From IMG/VR virus record IMGVR_UViG_3300027805_001064, positions 1 through 22,827 of that record: a stretch of 22,827 bases of DNA; one strand, given 5' to 3'. The notes below the pieces were generated by a model. It did no database searches and was not told the origin of the DNA. It saw nothing but the letters and a program-made list of their open reading frames with translations. The stretch comes from a virus. This document shows positions 13,902-22,333 of this stretch, one piece after another (within the stretch, counting starts at the first letter, position 1; each line of letters starts with the position of its first letter). A program made the position numbers and the translations under genes.

Positions 13902-14629
13902 TATCTACCCTCATAAAAATTCTTATAATTATGAACCATGTCGTAATGCTTCTTCATTTCATTTAAATCTAAATTTGGATTCTCTGGCCAAATATTGTGC
14001 AATCTTGGATTGACATTATATTTAGCACCAGCAAGGAAGAAGTATACTTGTAGGAAACAATCGTTCCATCCTAACTGTGGTTGATTCTGATGTAGTCTAT
14101 CAAAATCTCTATCCAAAAACTCTACAAATTTATAAAATGTTTGAATGAAGGTACTTGTTTTCATAATCGTGCCAGCACCAGCACCATATTGTGTTCTATC
14201 AGGTTTAACACCAGAGATTGTTTCACAGATATCTAAAACTTCTTGATTAATGTAATTGCCATCGGTGATATTGTAAGATGCAATATCCCAATTAGGATCA
14301 AATTGAATTTCATTCAAACAGATTACATCATCTTCTGATATAATAAAATGTGTGGTGCCCATACAGATGGCAGCCAACATCATTCGTTTCATAAAGTTAT
14401 ATACTCTAAGTTTATCGAAACCCCAATGTGGTGAAGGATAACCCAAATCAAAGTCTGCATGTAGATAGTTCACATTATACTTTTTGCATACATCGTATTG
14501 AGAACCACCAGCGGCATCACAGGCAACAAAGTATGGTGCATTTGGATGATATTTACGGAATGAAGCAATCGAGGCTTCTAGCCCCGATTTGTTATCTTTA
14601 TTCCAATGATAGATGCCTAGTGAAGCCAT
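13901..14629 (-). CDS. GT-A-like glycosyltransferase, 242 aa
   Basis: The start at 14629 (MASLGIYHWN) is preferred over 14650 because GGAG lies 8 nt upstream, inside the end of the dehydratase gene. ASIASFRKYHPNAPYFVACDAAGG (about 19-42) gives a nucleotide-sugar-binding beta-alpha unit of a GT-A fold. SEDDV (about 98-102) supplies a DxD-like acidic motif, and WND (about 189) is typical of the acceptor side. No close family is recognised. It is embedded among deoxysugar genes, so it may transfer the sugar made here. Confidence 0.65.
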   Translation of the reverse strand: MASLGIYHWNKDNKSGLEASIASFRKYHPNAPYFVACDAAGGSQYDVCKKYNVNYLHADFDLGYPSPHWGFDKLRVYNFMKRMMLAAICMGTTHFIISEDDVICLNEIQFDPNWDIASYNITDGNYINQEVLDICETISGVKPDRTQYGAGAGTIMKTSTFIQTFYKFVEFLDRDFDRLHQNQPQLGWNDCFLQVYFFLAGAKYNVNPRLHNIWPENPNLDLNEMKKHYDMVHNYKNFYEGR

Positions 14630-15654
14630 CTTTTGTTCTCCAATGTCCACAAAGTCATCTCTTTAATTCGTTCACTCAATTTAATCTTTGGTTCCCAACC
14701 CAATGATTTCAATAAACCACCATCTAAGGCATATCGTAAATCATGGCCAGGTCTGCTACCATGAAAATCAACCATTTCATAATTAAGTTCTTTGCCTTGT
14801 GCTTCAGCAATCATCTTAGCCAAAGTTAAGTTATCAATTTCTTCCGTGCCAACAAGATTGAATTTAGGACAATGAGCCCAACCATAATCACCAGTATGTT
14901 TATAATTCTTTGGTAGATTGTTGAGGATAAACATTAGGCCTTCGGCCACATCTTTGGCATGAATATACATGCGAGTGCCGGCTTCTGTACAATCAGCATT
15001 AGCATGAATATAAACCTTTTCACCATCACGAGCCCTTTTAATACACATTGGAATAAATTTCTCTGGATGTTGGCGTTCACCAAACACATTCATTGTGTGT
15101 GTTACCACAATAGGCATCTTATAAGTGTTTTCATAGGCAACACAAAATTCTTCTGCGGCAGCCTTACTTGCTGAATATGGATTTGTTGAATTGTATCGGT
15201 CGTATTCTTTATAAGCAACACCGGGAGGTGCAACACCAAAGATTTCATCTGTTGAGAAATATACAAATCGTTCCAGATTAGGCAAATGTTTACGAGCATA
15301 CTCAAGCATATTGACTGTGCCAACAGTATTATCTTGTACGAATTCCATTGGATATTGAATACTGCGGTCAACGTGACTGCCTGCAGCTAAGTGTAATACG
15401 ATATCGATGTCACCAATATCGTTCACAATCATTTCGTTAAGTTCAGCTTTCAAATCGTGAAACACAATCCGCAATCGTTGAGATACAATCTTAGGATCAT
15501 GGTCTTGTAGCATATCATGTAATCGATTTAAGTTACCTGAAATATCTAAACGATCCAAACAAGTAATTTTATAATCAGTTTCTCGTAACATCTTGTCAAT
15601 AACATGATGAGCAATAAACCCAGCACCACCTGTAATCAATACATTCTTACTCAT
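14617..15654 (-). CDS. NDP-glucose 4,6-dehydratase (RmlB/RfbG-like), 345 aa
   Basis: This is an extended SDR with GGAGFI (9-14), the catalytic triplet Thr135-Asp136-Glu137 in STDEIFG, and Tyr160/Lys164 in YSASK. The TDE set is diagnostic of nucleotide-sugar 4,6-dehydratases, which convert NDP-glucose to NDP-4-keto-6-deoxyglucose with bound NAD. Length is standard (about 340-360). It provides the first committed step for the sugar then handled by the 3-dehydrase, C-methyltransferase and SDR downstream. Whether the nucleotide is dTDP or CDP cannot be read; the RfbH partner favours CDP, while the sequence feel is closer to RmlB. It overlaps the genes on both sides (4 and 13 nt). Confidence 0.88.
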   Translation of the reverse strand: MSKNVLITGGAGFIAHHVIDKMLRETDYKITCLDRLDISGNLNRLHDMLQDHDPKIVSQRLRIVFHDLKAELNEMIVNDIGDIDIVLHLAAGSHVDRSIQYPMEFVQDNTVGTVNMLEYARKHLPNLERFVYFSTDEIFGVAPPGVAYKEYDRYNSTNPYSASKAAAEEFCVAYENTYKMPIVVTHTMNVFGERQHPEKFIPMCIKRARDGEKVYIHANADCTEAGTRMYIHAKDVAEGLMFILNNLPKNYKHTGDYGWAHCPKFNLVGTEEIDNLTLAKMIAEAQGKELNYEMVDFHGSRPGHDLRYALDGGLLKSLGWEPKIKLSERIKEMTLWTLENKRWLH

Positions 15655-16331
15655 AATTTAACTCCGTAATAATCAGCAACACCGTGTTTGCCATGAAATC
15701 CTAAACTTTTGCCTAACCATACAGAACTATAATTGTGTTCTATACTAAATCGATTTGCAATATAGAGTGGAGCAAATTTGATGTCATATTCTTTTTCCAA
15801 TTTCTCTCTATGCACTTTACAGATAATATTATCTTCAGGAATAAACTTTTCACCAGATTCGGTTATTACATAATAAAAAGAATCATTCATATAATCTTGG
15901 TAATCATTTGTAGAATTCTTTATACCAATGGAAATGAATGCGTCATATAACTTACGAGAACGCAAACAGAATCCGCCATTACCAACAGTACCGTCATTCC
16001 AAGAAGCACCAATGTAATCATATTCTAAGAATTCATCTGTCCATGCTTCACGATTTACTGCAAAGCCATCTGGATGAATAATTAAGTTATGTTCTTCTAT
16101 ACAAATCTCAGGACACAACTTTAATGTGATGTGGCTGTAATCTTCATTGTAGACTTTAATAGGATCAATTTTAATCCATGTTACAGGTATATCTATTGTG
16201 TCAGGAAAATCAATATCAGAAAACCAGTATACTCTTGTTATCTTATCACCAAGAGTTTCAATGGTTTTCTTTAATGCCGTAATTGTAGGTGTATAATGTA
16301 ATGTATCTATACAAGTGATGCTTATTGCCAT
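15651..16331 (-). CDS. DUF5672-type putative glycosyltransferase, 226 aa
   Basis: The central pattern NLIIHPDGFAVNREAWTDEF, then YDYIGASW and VGNGGFCLRSRKL, is what I recall of the DUF5672 family found in surface-glycan loci. PEDNIIC further on resembles the acidic motif seen in these proteins. The fold is probably GT-A with Asp in 'PDGF' near the nucleotide-sugar site. It overlaps the dehydratase gene by 4 nt and the GT9-like gene by 10 nt. Sugar donor and acceptor are unknown. Confidence 0.72.
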   Translation of the reverse strand: MAISITCIDTLHYTPTITALKKTIETLGDKITRVYWFSDIDFPDTIDIPVTWIKIDPIKVYNEDYSHITLKLCPEICIEEHNLIIHPDGFAVNREAWTDEFLEYDYIGASWNDGTVGNGGFCLRSRKLYDAFISIGIKNSTNDYQDYMNDSFYYVITESGEKFIPEDNIICKVHREKLEKEYDIKFAPLYIANRFSIEHNYSSVWLGKSLGFHGKHGVADYYGVKL

Positions 16332-17041
16332 GTTGTTCTTTCACAATCTAACCAATAGGTCGACATCTTACCTTTACCTTGCAAAAGATAAAACGGCAAG
16401 GTATGAATCAGACCTCTACTAGAACCATAGTATAACAATTCTTTAGGTCCTTTGTCAAGCGACCATGCAAAATGGCTTGAACCTGTATCACCGCCCACAA
16501 AGATTTCAGTTGTGGTAATATGGTAATAATTCTGTACAAAGTTGGTAGAATACCGCCAGCCTTCAAACGGACATGATTCAGTAGGTTCACCTTTCTTACA
16601 GATTATCTTTTCGTAATCTTTATATTCTTCGGTGCTAAATTTGTCAATCAAATATGGTAAAAGATTTATTGGCCAATTTCTCCACAAATTATATGGCGCA
16701 TCAAAGAGTGGGAAAATCGTAATCTTTTTCTCCATTGGTGCATCATTTGGAATCTTTACCAAATCACTTGAGATATCTCTAAAATCCCACACATTCACTC
16801 TACGCCAAGGTAAAGTTTCTGTACCTTCTTCTTTAGAGAAATAGTTAGTCATCTTCAACATTATCTCATAGAATGTTTGACAATGTATATCAGGACTAAT
16901 ATTACCTGGTTTTAAATGAAATTGAATTGTTGGATTGTTATTAGTTTTTCTTAAATGTTCTACGACATTGGCAACACCAATCATATCACCATTACGAATA
17001 GTACCAAAAGTTCCTGGTTCAATATTAATAATTGTATTCAT
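16322..17041 (-). CDS. GT9-like (heptosyltransferase-fold) glycosyltransferase, 239 aa
   Basis: The C-terminal half has GGDTGSSHFAWSLDKGPKE, matching the donor-site 'DxGxxH' region of GT9/GT-B heptosyltransferase-like proteins, followed by a Tyr/Gly-rich loop (YYGSSRG). The N-terminal GTFGTIRNGDMIGVANVVEHL resembles their first Rossmann loop. At 239 residues it is shorter than bacterial heptosyltransferases (about 320-350). The donor is unknown. It belongs to the same overlapping gene string as the other transferases. Confidence 0.6.
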   Translation of the reverse strand: MNTIINIEPGTFGTIRNGDMIGVANVVEHLRKTNNNPTIQFHLKPGNISPDIHCQTFYEIMLKMTNYFSKEEGTETLPWRRVNVWDFRDISSDLVKIPNDAPMEKKITIFPLFDAPYNLWRNWPINLLPYLIDKFSTEEYKDYEKIICKKGEPTESCPFEGWRYSTNFVQNYYHITTTEIFVGGDTGSSHFAWSLDKGPKELLYYGSSRGLIHTLPFYLLQGKGKMSTYWLDCERTTWQ

Positions 17042-17717
17042 TTATCACCGTTCCATCTTGTTGTAGTGAAGCAAAATGGTGTGGAGAACCAGAAGGTAAC
17101 TCCAACATTTCATCATAAGAAGAATAACCATGAACTTCATCCATTCTATTTTTATCACGCACGGAATCAAACCATGCTCTCTCTACTGGTCCTTCACACC
17201 GCCAGATTTCACTCATTGAGAATGTATCTTTAACAAATTGAATGTCAGCAAAGAAACATAATGTGGCCAAATCCCAAGGACTCTTATATGTAGCCAACTT
17301 TGTATTCAATGATTCAAACTTCTGAATTAGTTTTGGATAATCCAAATTAGGATGCTGGTCGTAGCAGAGTTTTAATACATTCTTAAAACCATATCTACTC
17401 AATACATTTAAACCATTGTGTATGGCCGTCATTTCTGCAACACCGTGATTTGGTCTATTTGGCACACCATCTATCTGCCAACGATTATCTGAATCATAAA
17501 TGAATGAATGGCAATAACGTTGTGTTTCTTCATCTAAGGTTGAATGAGAAGAAAGGCACACATAGTAACCAGTTTCTTTTAAGTATTTGACCAATGTTTT
17601 GGCCATGTGTCGTTTGTGTTGTACAATAGAATCACTACCCGTGTTGAAATAATCAGGATCATTTCCGCCAGTATAAGCAGTAATAAGAATTGCTGTATCT
17701 TTAGATACTAAATTCAT
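17025..17717 (-). CDS. Putative glycan-modifying protein of unknown family, 230 aa
   Basis: The N-terminus (AILITAYTGG) and 'TGYYVCLSSHS' form alternating strands and helices like a GT-A Rossmann half. NHGVAEMTAIHNGLN and LKLCYDQHPNLDYP follow, with CYDQH where a DxD motif might lie. No family is recognised and the acidic motif is not clear, so the glycosyltransferase idea rests mostly on position: it overlaps glycan genes on both sides (17 and 4 nt). Confidence 0.6.
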   Translation of the reverse strand: MNLVSKDTAILITAYTGGNDPDYFNTGSDSIVQHKRHMAKTLVKYLKETGYYVCLSSHSTLDEETQRYCHSFIYDSDNRWQIDGVPNRPNHGVAEMTAIHNGLNVLSRYGFKNVLKLCYDQHPNLDYPKLIQKFESLNTKLATYKSPWDLATLCFFADIQFVKDTFSMSEIWRCEGPVERAWFDSVRDKNRMDEVHGYSSYDEMLELPSGSPHHFASLQQDGTVINEYNY

Positions 17718-18463
17718 TTCAAATATCTTTCTAAATCTTTTGCATGAACCAACTCAGCAAGAGCTGCTTGATAGAAATGTTTTTCAAATACTTGTTGAAT
17801 GTTCTTACCATTATCCCAAGATACATCATTGTCACCAACTCTAAACTCCGGTTTCCAATCTTCTGCTTTCCAAACACAATACAAAGGAATATCACATAAG
17901 TCGGCCAACATACCAATACCAGTAAAGTTTGTAATAAATGGTTTCTTTAGATTTTTAAGAATATAAGCATTTTCTAACATAGTCCTATCGTAATCAATAA
18001 ACTCATAATCTTTTAAATGTGACAATATATGAGTTTCTCTACGGTTATCAATATCACCTACCGCCCATCTATCACCAACATAATAAGTGTCTTTAACTTC
18101 GATATCATATTCTGGTGTTTTTACCACGAACTCATCATCAACTTCAAACTCCATGCCATAATTATCTTTCATATAATTTTCATAGCGGCACGTTTCAGTC
18201 GGCCGATATGGATCATTTTTATCCTCTCTAATCGGCCAAGAACTCATTTGAATGATATCACCATATACAAATATCTCATCATCAAATGAAACATCAGTAA
18301 ATAAATCTTGATACATTAGAAACTCTTTAATGCCTTTAAACTTACGCATTTCTTTTTTAATGAGCAAATCAAATTTGACATACGATTTACTAATACCTGA
18401 CATCACAGGTAATCCATTTAAAAAATCACCAAGATTGGCAGTTCCACTAAGATAGATTTTCAT
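17714..18463 (-). CDS. GT9-like putative glycosyltransferase, 249 aa
   Basis: The start at 18463 (MKIYLSGTANLGDFLNG) is preferred over an in-frame ATG at 18517 because AGGA lies about 7 nt before it. GTANLGDFLNGLPVMSGI matches the N-terminal loop of GT9-type proteins, where 'GDxxxxxPxxxxL' binds the sugar acceptor side. The C-terminal FTGIGMLADLCDIPLYCVW fits the donor-site region ('GxxxLAxxxxxPxxxxx'). It is shorter than the bacterial family. It overlaps the HtrL-like gene by 17 nt. Substrate unknown. Confidence 0.6.
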   Translation of the reverse strand: MKIYLSGTANLGDFLNGLPVMSGISKSYVKFDLLIKKEMRKFKGIKEFLMYQDLFTDVSFDDEIFVYGDIIQMSSWPIREDKNDPYRPTETCRYENYMKDNYGMEFEVDDEFVVKTPEYDIEVKDTYYVGDRWAVGDIDNRRETHILSHLKDYEFIDYDRTMLENAYILKNLKKPFITNFTGIGMLADLCDIPLYCVWKAEDWKPEFRVGDNDVSWDNGKNIQQVFEKHFYQAALAELVHAKDLERYLK

Positions 18464-19256
18464 TATATTTCCTAAATGCAATAAACCAATCGTCAGCTGA
18501 GATTGGATGTAGTTCAAATTTTTCGGGTTCTTTCAATGAGGACAATAATAACAATGTTTGGTCATCATCAATTAAATTTTTCATCATTAATTCTTTAAAG
18601 CTCTCATCAACTAATCGCTCCAATTCTGGCCACATTTTTTGACTAGCAACAATACATGGACCAGTAACATGCACATCGTTGTTTGCTATAATATTAGTTA
18701 TGCTTGTTTTTGGATCAAAGTTTTTGATATTAAAGAGGTGAATCTTTTCTTTATCAAATGGATATTGCCACAACTCAACACCATTTAAAGTAGACGCTTC
18801 ACGGCAATAACCAAAGTCCAACCACGCCACTAAATCAGTATCAACAACACCAGCACCAATTGCATGATTGACGAAATGTGATTTCAACATATTAACGAGA
18901 ACATAGTCTGCTGACCAATATTCTGGATTTTTAACTTGACTTGGATTTATTTTGGCCAAGTAATCAGGATCATTTTGTACTTTACGGATTGCTTGACGTT
19001 GTTCATTGAATTCATCTTCAAAATCAACAGTTATAACAACTGTTTTATGTTCTTTTTCTTTTCTAATTTCCCATACTTTTTCAGCCAAATCTTCAGATGT
19101 ATAAACAACAATAGTATTATCGAGGTTGGCCATATTGGCAAATCGGTCAAAATACGTATCTGTTGTTCTTTGTAGATAATGTGGCAATCCTTTATCTGGT
19201 GTCCAATCACCACGGCCAATATCAAAGAATGCCGTTACAATACTAATTTCATTCAT
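18447..19256 (-). CDS. HtrL/YibB-family glycosyltransferase-like protein, 269 aa
   Basis: It opens ISIVTAFFDIGRGDW, the characteristic start of the HtrL_YibB family found in LPS-core and campylobacter/pasteurella glycan loci (WlaTC). VAWLDFGYCR (about 143-152) follows, with the family's Asp in a DxG setting. The family is regarded as glycosyltransferase-related, with a GT-A-like arrangement. Length (about 270) is normal. It lies 2 nt from the DxxD transferase gene and overlaps the next gene by 17 nt. Confidence 0.82.
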   Translation of the reverse strand: MNEISIVTAFFDIGRGDWTPDKGLPHYLQRTTDTYFDRFANMANLDNTIVVYTSEDLAEKVWEIRKEKEHKTVVITVDFEDEFNEQRQAIRKVQNDPDYLAKINPSQVKNPEYWSADYVLVNMLKSHFVNHAIGAGVVDTDLVAWLDFGYCREASTLNGVELWQYPFDKEKIHLFNIKNFDPKTSITNIIANNDVHVTGPCIVASQKMWPELERLVDESFKELMMKNLIDDDQTLLLLSSLKEPEKFELHPISADDWFIAFRKYNENLS

Positions 19257-19258
19257 AA

Positions 19259-20095
19259 TTAAACTCTATAGGTAAAATATTCCGATTCATCTTCTTGCTC
19301 ATACTTTTGTTGAACAAACTTTTTCAATTCAGGCACACGGTCATATTGATGAACAATGGGAAAAACAAGGCCATCAGAATATTTTAATTTGCCATCTTCC
19401 CAAATAGGCTCATCACATAACAGATTAGGTTTAAAGTGTTCAATCTTAGATGGATCCATGATGGTACCCAATTCAGCCGCCCATTGAATAGTTTTAGTTG
19501 CAATATCTTTGAATGGTTGTGTGTTCAGTAATACATTGAATACGGCTTGGTCGCAAATAGGAATCGGCCTATTGATGCCGTTGGTGAAGATATGAAACAC
19601 CATATCTTTTACATACTCTGATTTGCCACCGAATGTTCCAACGTTAAAGATTTCATTATCTTTGAATTTTTCATAAACATATGAGCCATAAGCTTGAAAT
19701 AGATTCTCATTACCCCAAGGTTCATCTTTGTATTTTAAACCTTCTGAAGCAATAACAAGTTTACGGTCAACAAGGAATTTAAATGGATCTGTTTGAAAAT
19801 AAACATCTTTGACATCCGTGGTAACAACATAATCATAATATTGCCAATGTTTATTCAGATATTCATAAATTGATAAGAAACGTAACACATGAATTGGTAC
19901 GTTTTGAACTTGTAACATAGGAACAATAACAACATTTTGTTCCACTAACCAATCTAAGGTTTCATCTGTTGCATTACCATAAACTAAAACAACATCATTG
20001 TCACCAGCGACTTCTTTTGCTGAGATGACCCAAGGTTTAAGTTGATTGATGCCGTAGTTTGTGAAACCGCCAATGATTAAGTTTTTTGTCGCCAT
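19259..20095 (-). CDS. GT-A glycosyltransferase with DxxD motif, 278 aa
   Basis: VVTTDVKDVYFQTDPF (about 90-105) contains Asp94 and Asp97 in a metal-binding 'DVxDVxFQxDP' motif. I recall this from a family of plant/phage/bacterial GT-A proteins. The GTFGG loop (about 153-157) and ICDQAVFN later are typical of retaining GT-A enzymes. The N-terminal strand pattern fits nucleotide binding. It overlaps the GT2 gene by 19 nt. Donor and acceptor unknown. Confidence 0.8.
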   Translation of the reverse strand: MATKNLIIGGFTNYGINQLKPWVISAKEVAGDNDVVLVYGNATDETLDWLVEQNVVIVPMLQVQNVPIHVLRFLSIYEYLNKHWQYYDYVVTTDVKDVYFQTDPFKFLVDRKLVIASEGLKYKDEPWGNENLFQAYGSYVYEKFKDNEIFNVGTFGGKSEYVKDMVFHIFTNGINRPIPICDQAVFNVLLNTQPFKDIATKTIQWAAELGTIMDPSKIEHFKPNLLCDEPIWEDGKLKYSDGLVFPIVHQYDRVPELKKFVQQKYEQEDESEYFTYRV

Positions 20096-20790
20096 GGGAA
20101 CGTTCCATTATATTTTTTATTCATTACTTCATTACCATTCATAAAGAATTCTGCATTAACAGAACCTTTGCCACCATCTACTCGATAACAAGTAGTATAT
20201 TCATTCGTGCAATCCCATTTAGGAAAGTGTTGAGATATGGCTGAAAGGAAAACCCTATCTTGGCCCCAGCCACCATGCCAAGCAGATGCTAACTTGATTG
20301 CAATCTCGGTTTTAACACAGTATGAATTCGTATCTATGTGATGAACACCATGATATGTCTGCCATTTACCTAACGATTCACAGTCATCAAAACAAACAAA
20401 CTTGCCTTCTTTATTATATATTTGTCGTAGGGAATAGCACCAATCTAGATTTCTTTTTTGTATTGTTTCAATACACTTAGCAACATGGCTTTGATATAAC
20501 CAATTATCTTGGTCAAGCCACATAACGTAGTCTGTATCGATTAGATGTGTGAAGGCTGCATAGACTCGATGGCCATAGAATCCTTTGGCACCGACATTGA
20601 TTGGTAAATAACAAACACGAAAACGTTCATCATGTGTATAATCATCAATAATATTTTTTGCTCTATCATAATTTTCTTCACCATCAACAATGACATAACA
20701 TTGTGTGGTGTAAGATTGATTCAATACAGATTTGATAGCATCACGAACCTCTGGAGAACCAGTAGTTGGTATAATCACCGTTGCACTCAT
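20077..20790 (-). CDS. GT2-like glycosyltransferase, 237 aa
   Basis: The start SATVIIPTTGSPEVRDAIKS and VLNQSY give the standard GT2 nucleotide-binding unit. WLDQDNW (91-97) carries the DxD metal site (Asp93, Asp95), and WGQDR near the C-terminus is in the position of the catalytic/acceptor motif (ED/QD-x-R). It is a compact single-domain member with no membrane segment. It is the first gene of the glycan string and follows the 92-aa phage gene by 3 nt. Confidence 0.88.
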   Translation of the reverse strand: MSATVIIPTTGSPEVRDAIKSVLNQSYTTQCYVIVDGEENYDRAKNIIDDYTHDERFRVCYLPINVGAKGFYGHRVYAAFTHLIDTDYVMWLDQDNWLYQSHVAKCIETIQKRNLDWCYSLRQIYNKEGKFVCFDDCESLGKWQTYHGVHHIDTNSYCVKTEIAIKLASAWHGGWGQDRVFLSAISQHFPKWDCTNEYTTCYRVDGGKGSVNAEFFMNGNEVMNKKYNGTFPWRQKT

Positions 20791-20793
20791 AAT

Positions 20794-21072
20794 TTAACCT
20801 CTAGTCAATTTTAATATTTTCTCTATTTGTTTTTCTATTGCTGGTTTACGATTTGGCCAATATATGTATTCTTTATCTCCAGTCGAATGTAGTTTAGTGA
20901 GAAAAGGAACAATCATTTTCTCCACTTCTTTCAATCGAACCTTATAATCTTCTGCGGTCTCGGCCGTCTTATTGATAACAGAATTGTATTCTTCTTCCGA
21001 TACGGCAGAAAAACCAAAGTCATCTTCCATATCAAATTCTTGTGAGAGTTTATCGAAATCTATTAGTGCCAT
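20794..21072 (-). CDS. Conserved marine T4-like phage protein, 92 aa, function unknown
   Basis: The N-terminus MALIDFDKLSQEFDMEDDFGFSA is acidic, followed by a helical Glu/Lys-rich stretch and KEYIYWPNRKPAIEKQI (residues 68-84). The 'DFGF(S/T)AV...EEE' plus 'KEYIxWPNR' pair is a pattern I recall in short proteins across cyanophages and pelagiphages, of no known role. It lies 8 nt after the 416-aa gene and just before the glycan genes, so it marks the border of the conserved phage backbone. Confidence 0.75.
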   Translation of the reverse strand: MALIDFDKLSQEFDMEDDFGFSAVSEEEYNSVINKTAETAEDYKVRLKEVEKMIVPFLTKLHSTGDKEYIYWPNRKPAIEKQIEKILKLTRG

Positions 21073-21080
21073 GATTTACC

Positions 21081-22331
21081 TTATTTTGCTATAACAAATT
21101 TTGAGGAATCTTCGGAACGAGAAGTTGCGTATTGGTACACAACACGAACAAAATCATCTGCATGTTTTTTATTTTTTAACCAGTTGTTGATTAGTGGAAT
21201 AACAACATTTGTTACATCTATAGCACTTAATGCACCCACCTCAAAATCATATTCTTTTCGGTTTATTATGTTTTTATCAAATTGTTGTCTATAAAATACT
21301 TTATCTTTTCTGAATTGTTTCATTGAATCATTTAGAGTTTTTTCAAATTTTGTTGCAAATGAGTTATCAACTAAACGAAAAATACCAACAATTGGTCCTT
21401 GAGTTAAACTACCACTTCGTGCTTCCATACCAGCAATTTTAATCTCACCTTTAAAATTCCCTGAAGAAGATGGATCGTGTCTAAAAGAAACTTCTTCTGT
21501 TTTAGATTCATTTAAATAGATTGTAAAATACCTTGCAATCTTTTTTTCACCAGGTTTTGGTTTAGTATATAACTTCCAATCATTTGTTCCACCATATTTA
21601 ATATCACCTAGTTTTTTCATTTCTAAAGGTCTATTAAAATTAACCTTTTCTATGTGAACTTGTTTGGTTTGTTTTTTCAATGATAGTGGTAATAATTGTC
21701 CTTCAGATATCATTTTACTAATCATTCTATTTAAAACAGAAAATGTCATTTTTTTGCGGCCTTGAACTTCATCACTTATTTGTTTTTTGGCTGATGGAGA
21801 AGCAAAATAGATATCAGCTGGAGACCACTTATTAATATTTGAAAACGCTATTCCACGAGCACCATCAGCAATTAAATCTTTTTGTACATCGTTGGCTCTT
21901 TTATATAATTCGGCTATGTTGTCCATAACATTTCTGTCACCACGAACATAAAAAATAGATGACCAAGAGGGTTGTTTAATTGACGAAAACTCTTTACTAA
22001 TTTTGCTGATATCTTTAATTAATTTTTTTGCAATTAAAAGTGATGATTTATACCAATCATCTTTTTCTTTAACTTTGGAAACGTCTTTACCACTCAACAG
22101 CTGTTCTACCGAGGTTAATGTTACATCAGCATCAACATGAGACCTGAATGTGTTTTCTATTTTTGCTTGAGGATAATTTTCATCCCAATAGTTTTTAAAA
22201 TCCAAATATGTTGGGTATTTTTTCAAATCAAATACTTCGTCTACCGCATCTGCACCAAGATAATCTGCCAAAGCACAAAATAATGCTTGTGCTGATTCTG
22301 CTGGTGCTGTGTTCTTTCCAGAAGTTGCCAT
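21081..22331 (-). CDS. Phage protein of unknown function, 416 aa
   Basis: I do not recognise this protein. The N-terminal 100 residues are helical (ESAQALFCALADYLGA, FDLKKYPTYLDFKNYW). The centre has KWSPADIYFAS (about 168-178), a 'WxPADI' pattern seen in some nuclease-like phage proteins. The C-terminal third has RYFTIYLNES and SFRHDPSSSGNFKGEIKI, probably a beta-sheet domain. Composition is basic with no membrane segments. It is 2 nt from the 162-aa gene and 8 nt from the 92-aa gene, so the three are probably co-expressed. A nucleic-acid-acting enzyme is possible but unproven. Confidence 0.75.
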   Translation of the reverse strand: MATSGKNTAPAESAQALFCALADYLGADAVDEVFDLKKYPTYLDFKNYWDENYPQAKIENTFRSHVDADVTLTSVEQLLSGKDVSKVKEKDDWYKSSLLIAKKLIKDISKISKEFSSIKQPSWSSIFYVRGDRNVMDNIAELYKRANDVQKDLIADGARGIAFSNINKWSPADIYFASPSAKKQISDEVQGRKKMTFSVLNRMISKMISEGQLLPLSLKKQTKQVHIEKVNFNRPLEMKKLGDIKYGGTNDWKLYTKPKPGEKKIARYFTIYLNESKTEEVSFRHDPSSSGNFKGEIKIAGMEARSGSLTQGPIVGIFRLVDNSFATKFEKTLNDSMKQFRKDKVFYRQQFDKNIINRKEYDFEVGALSAIDVTNVVIPLINNWLKNKKHADDFVRVVYQYATSRSEDSSKFVIAK

Positions 22332-22333
22332 TT

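Noticed and set aside
15102-15371. Minus-strand 89-codon ORF within the 4,6-dehydratase gene
   Set aside because: It is out of frame with a gene whose catalytic motifs are intact, and base composition there is ordinary, unlike the 7852-8091 case.
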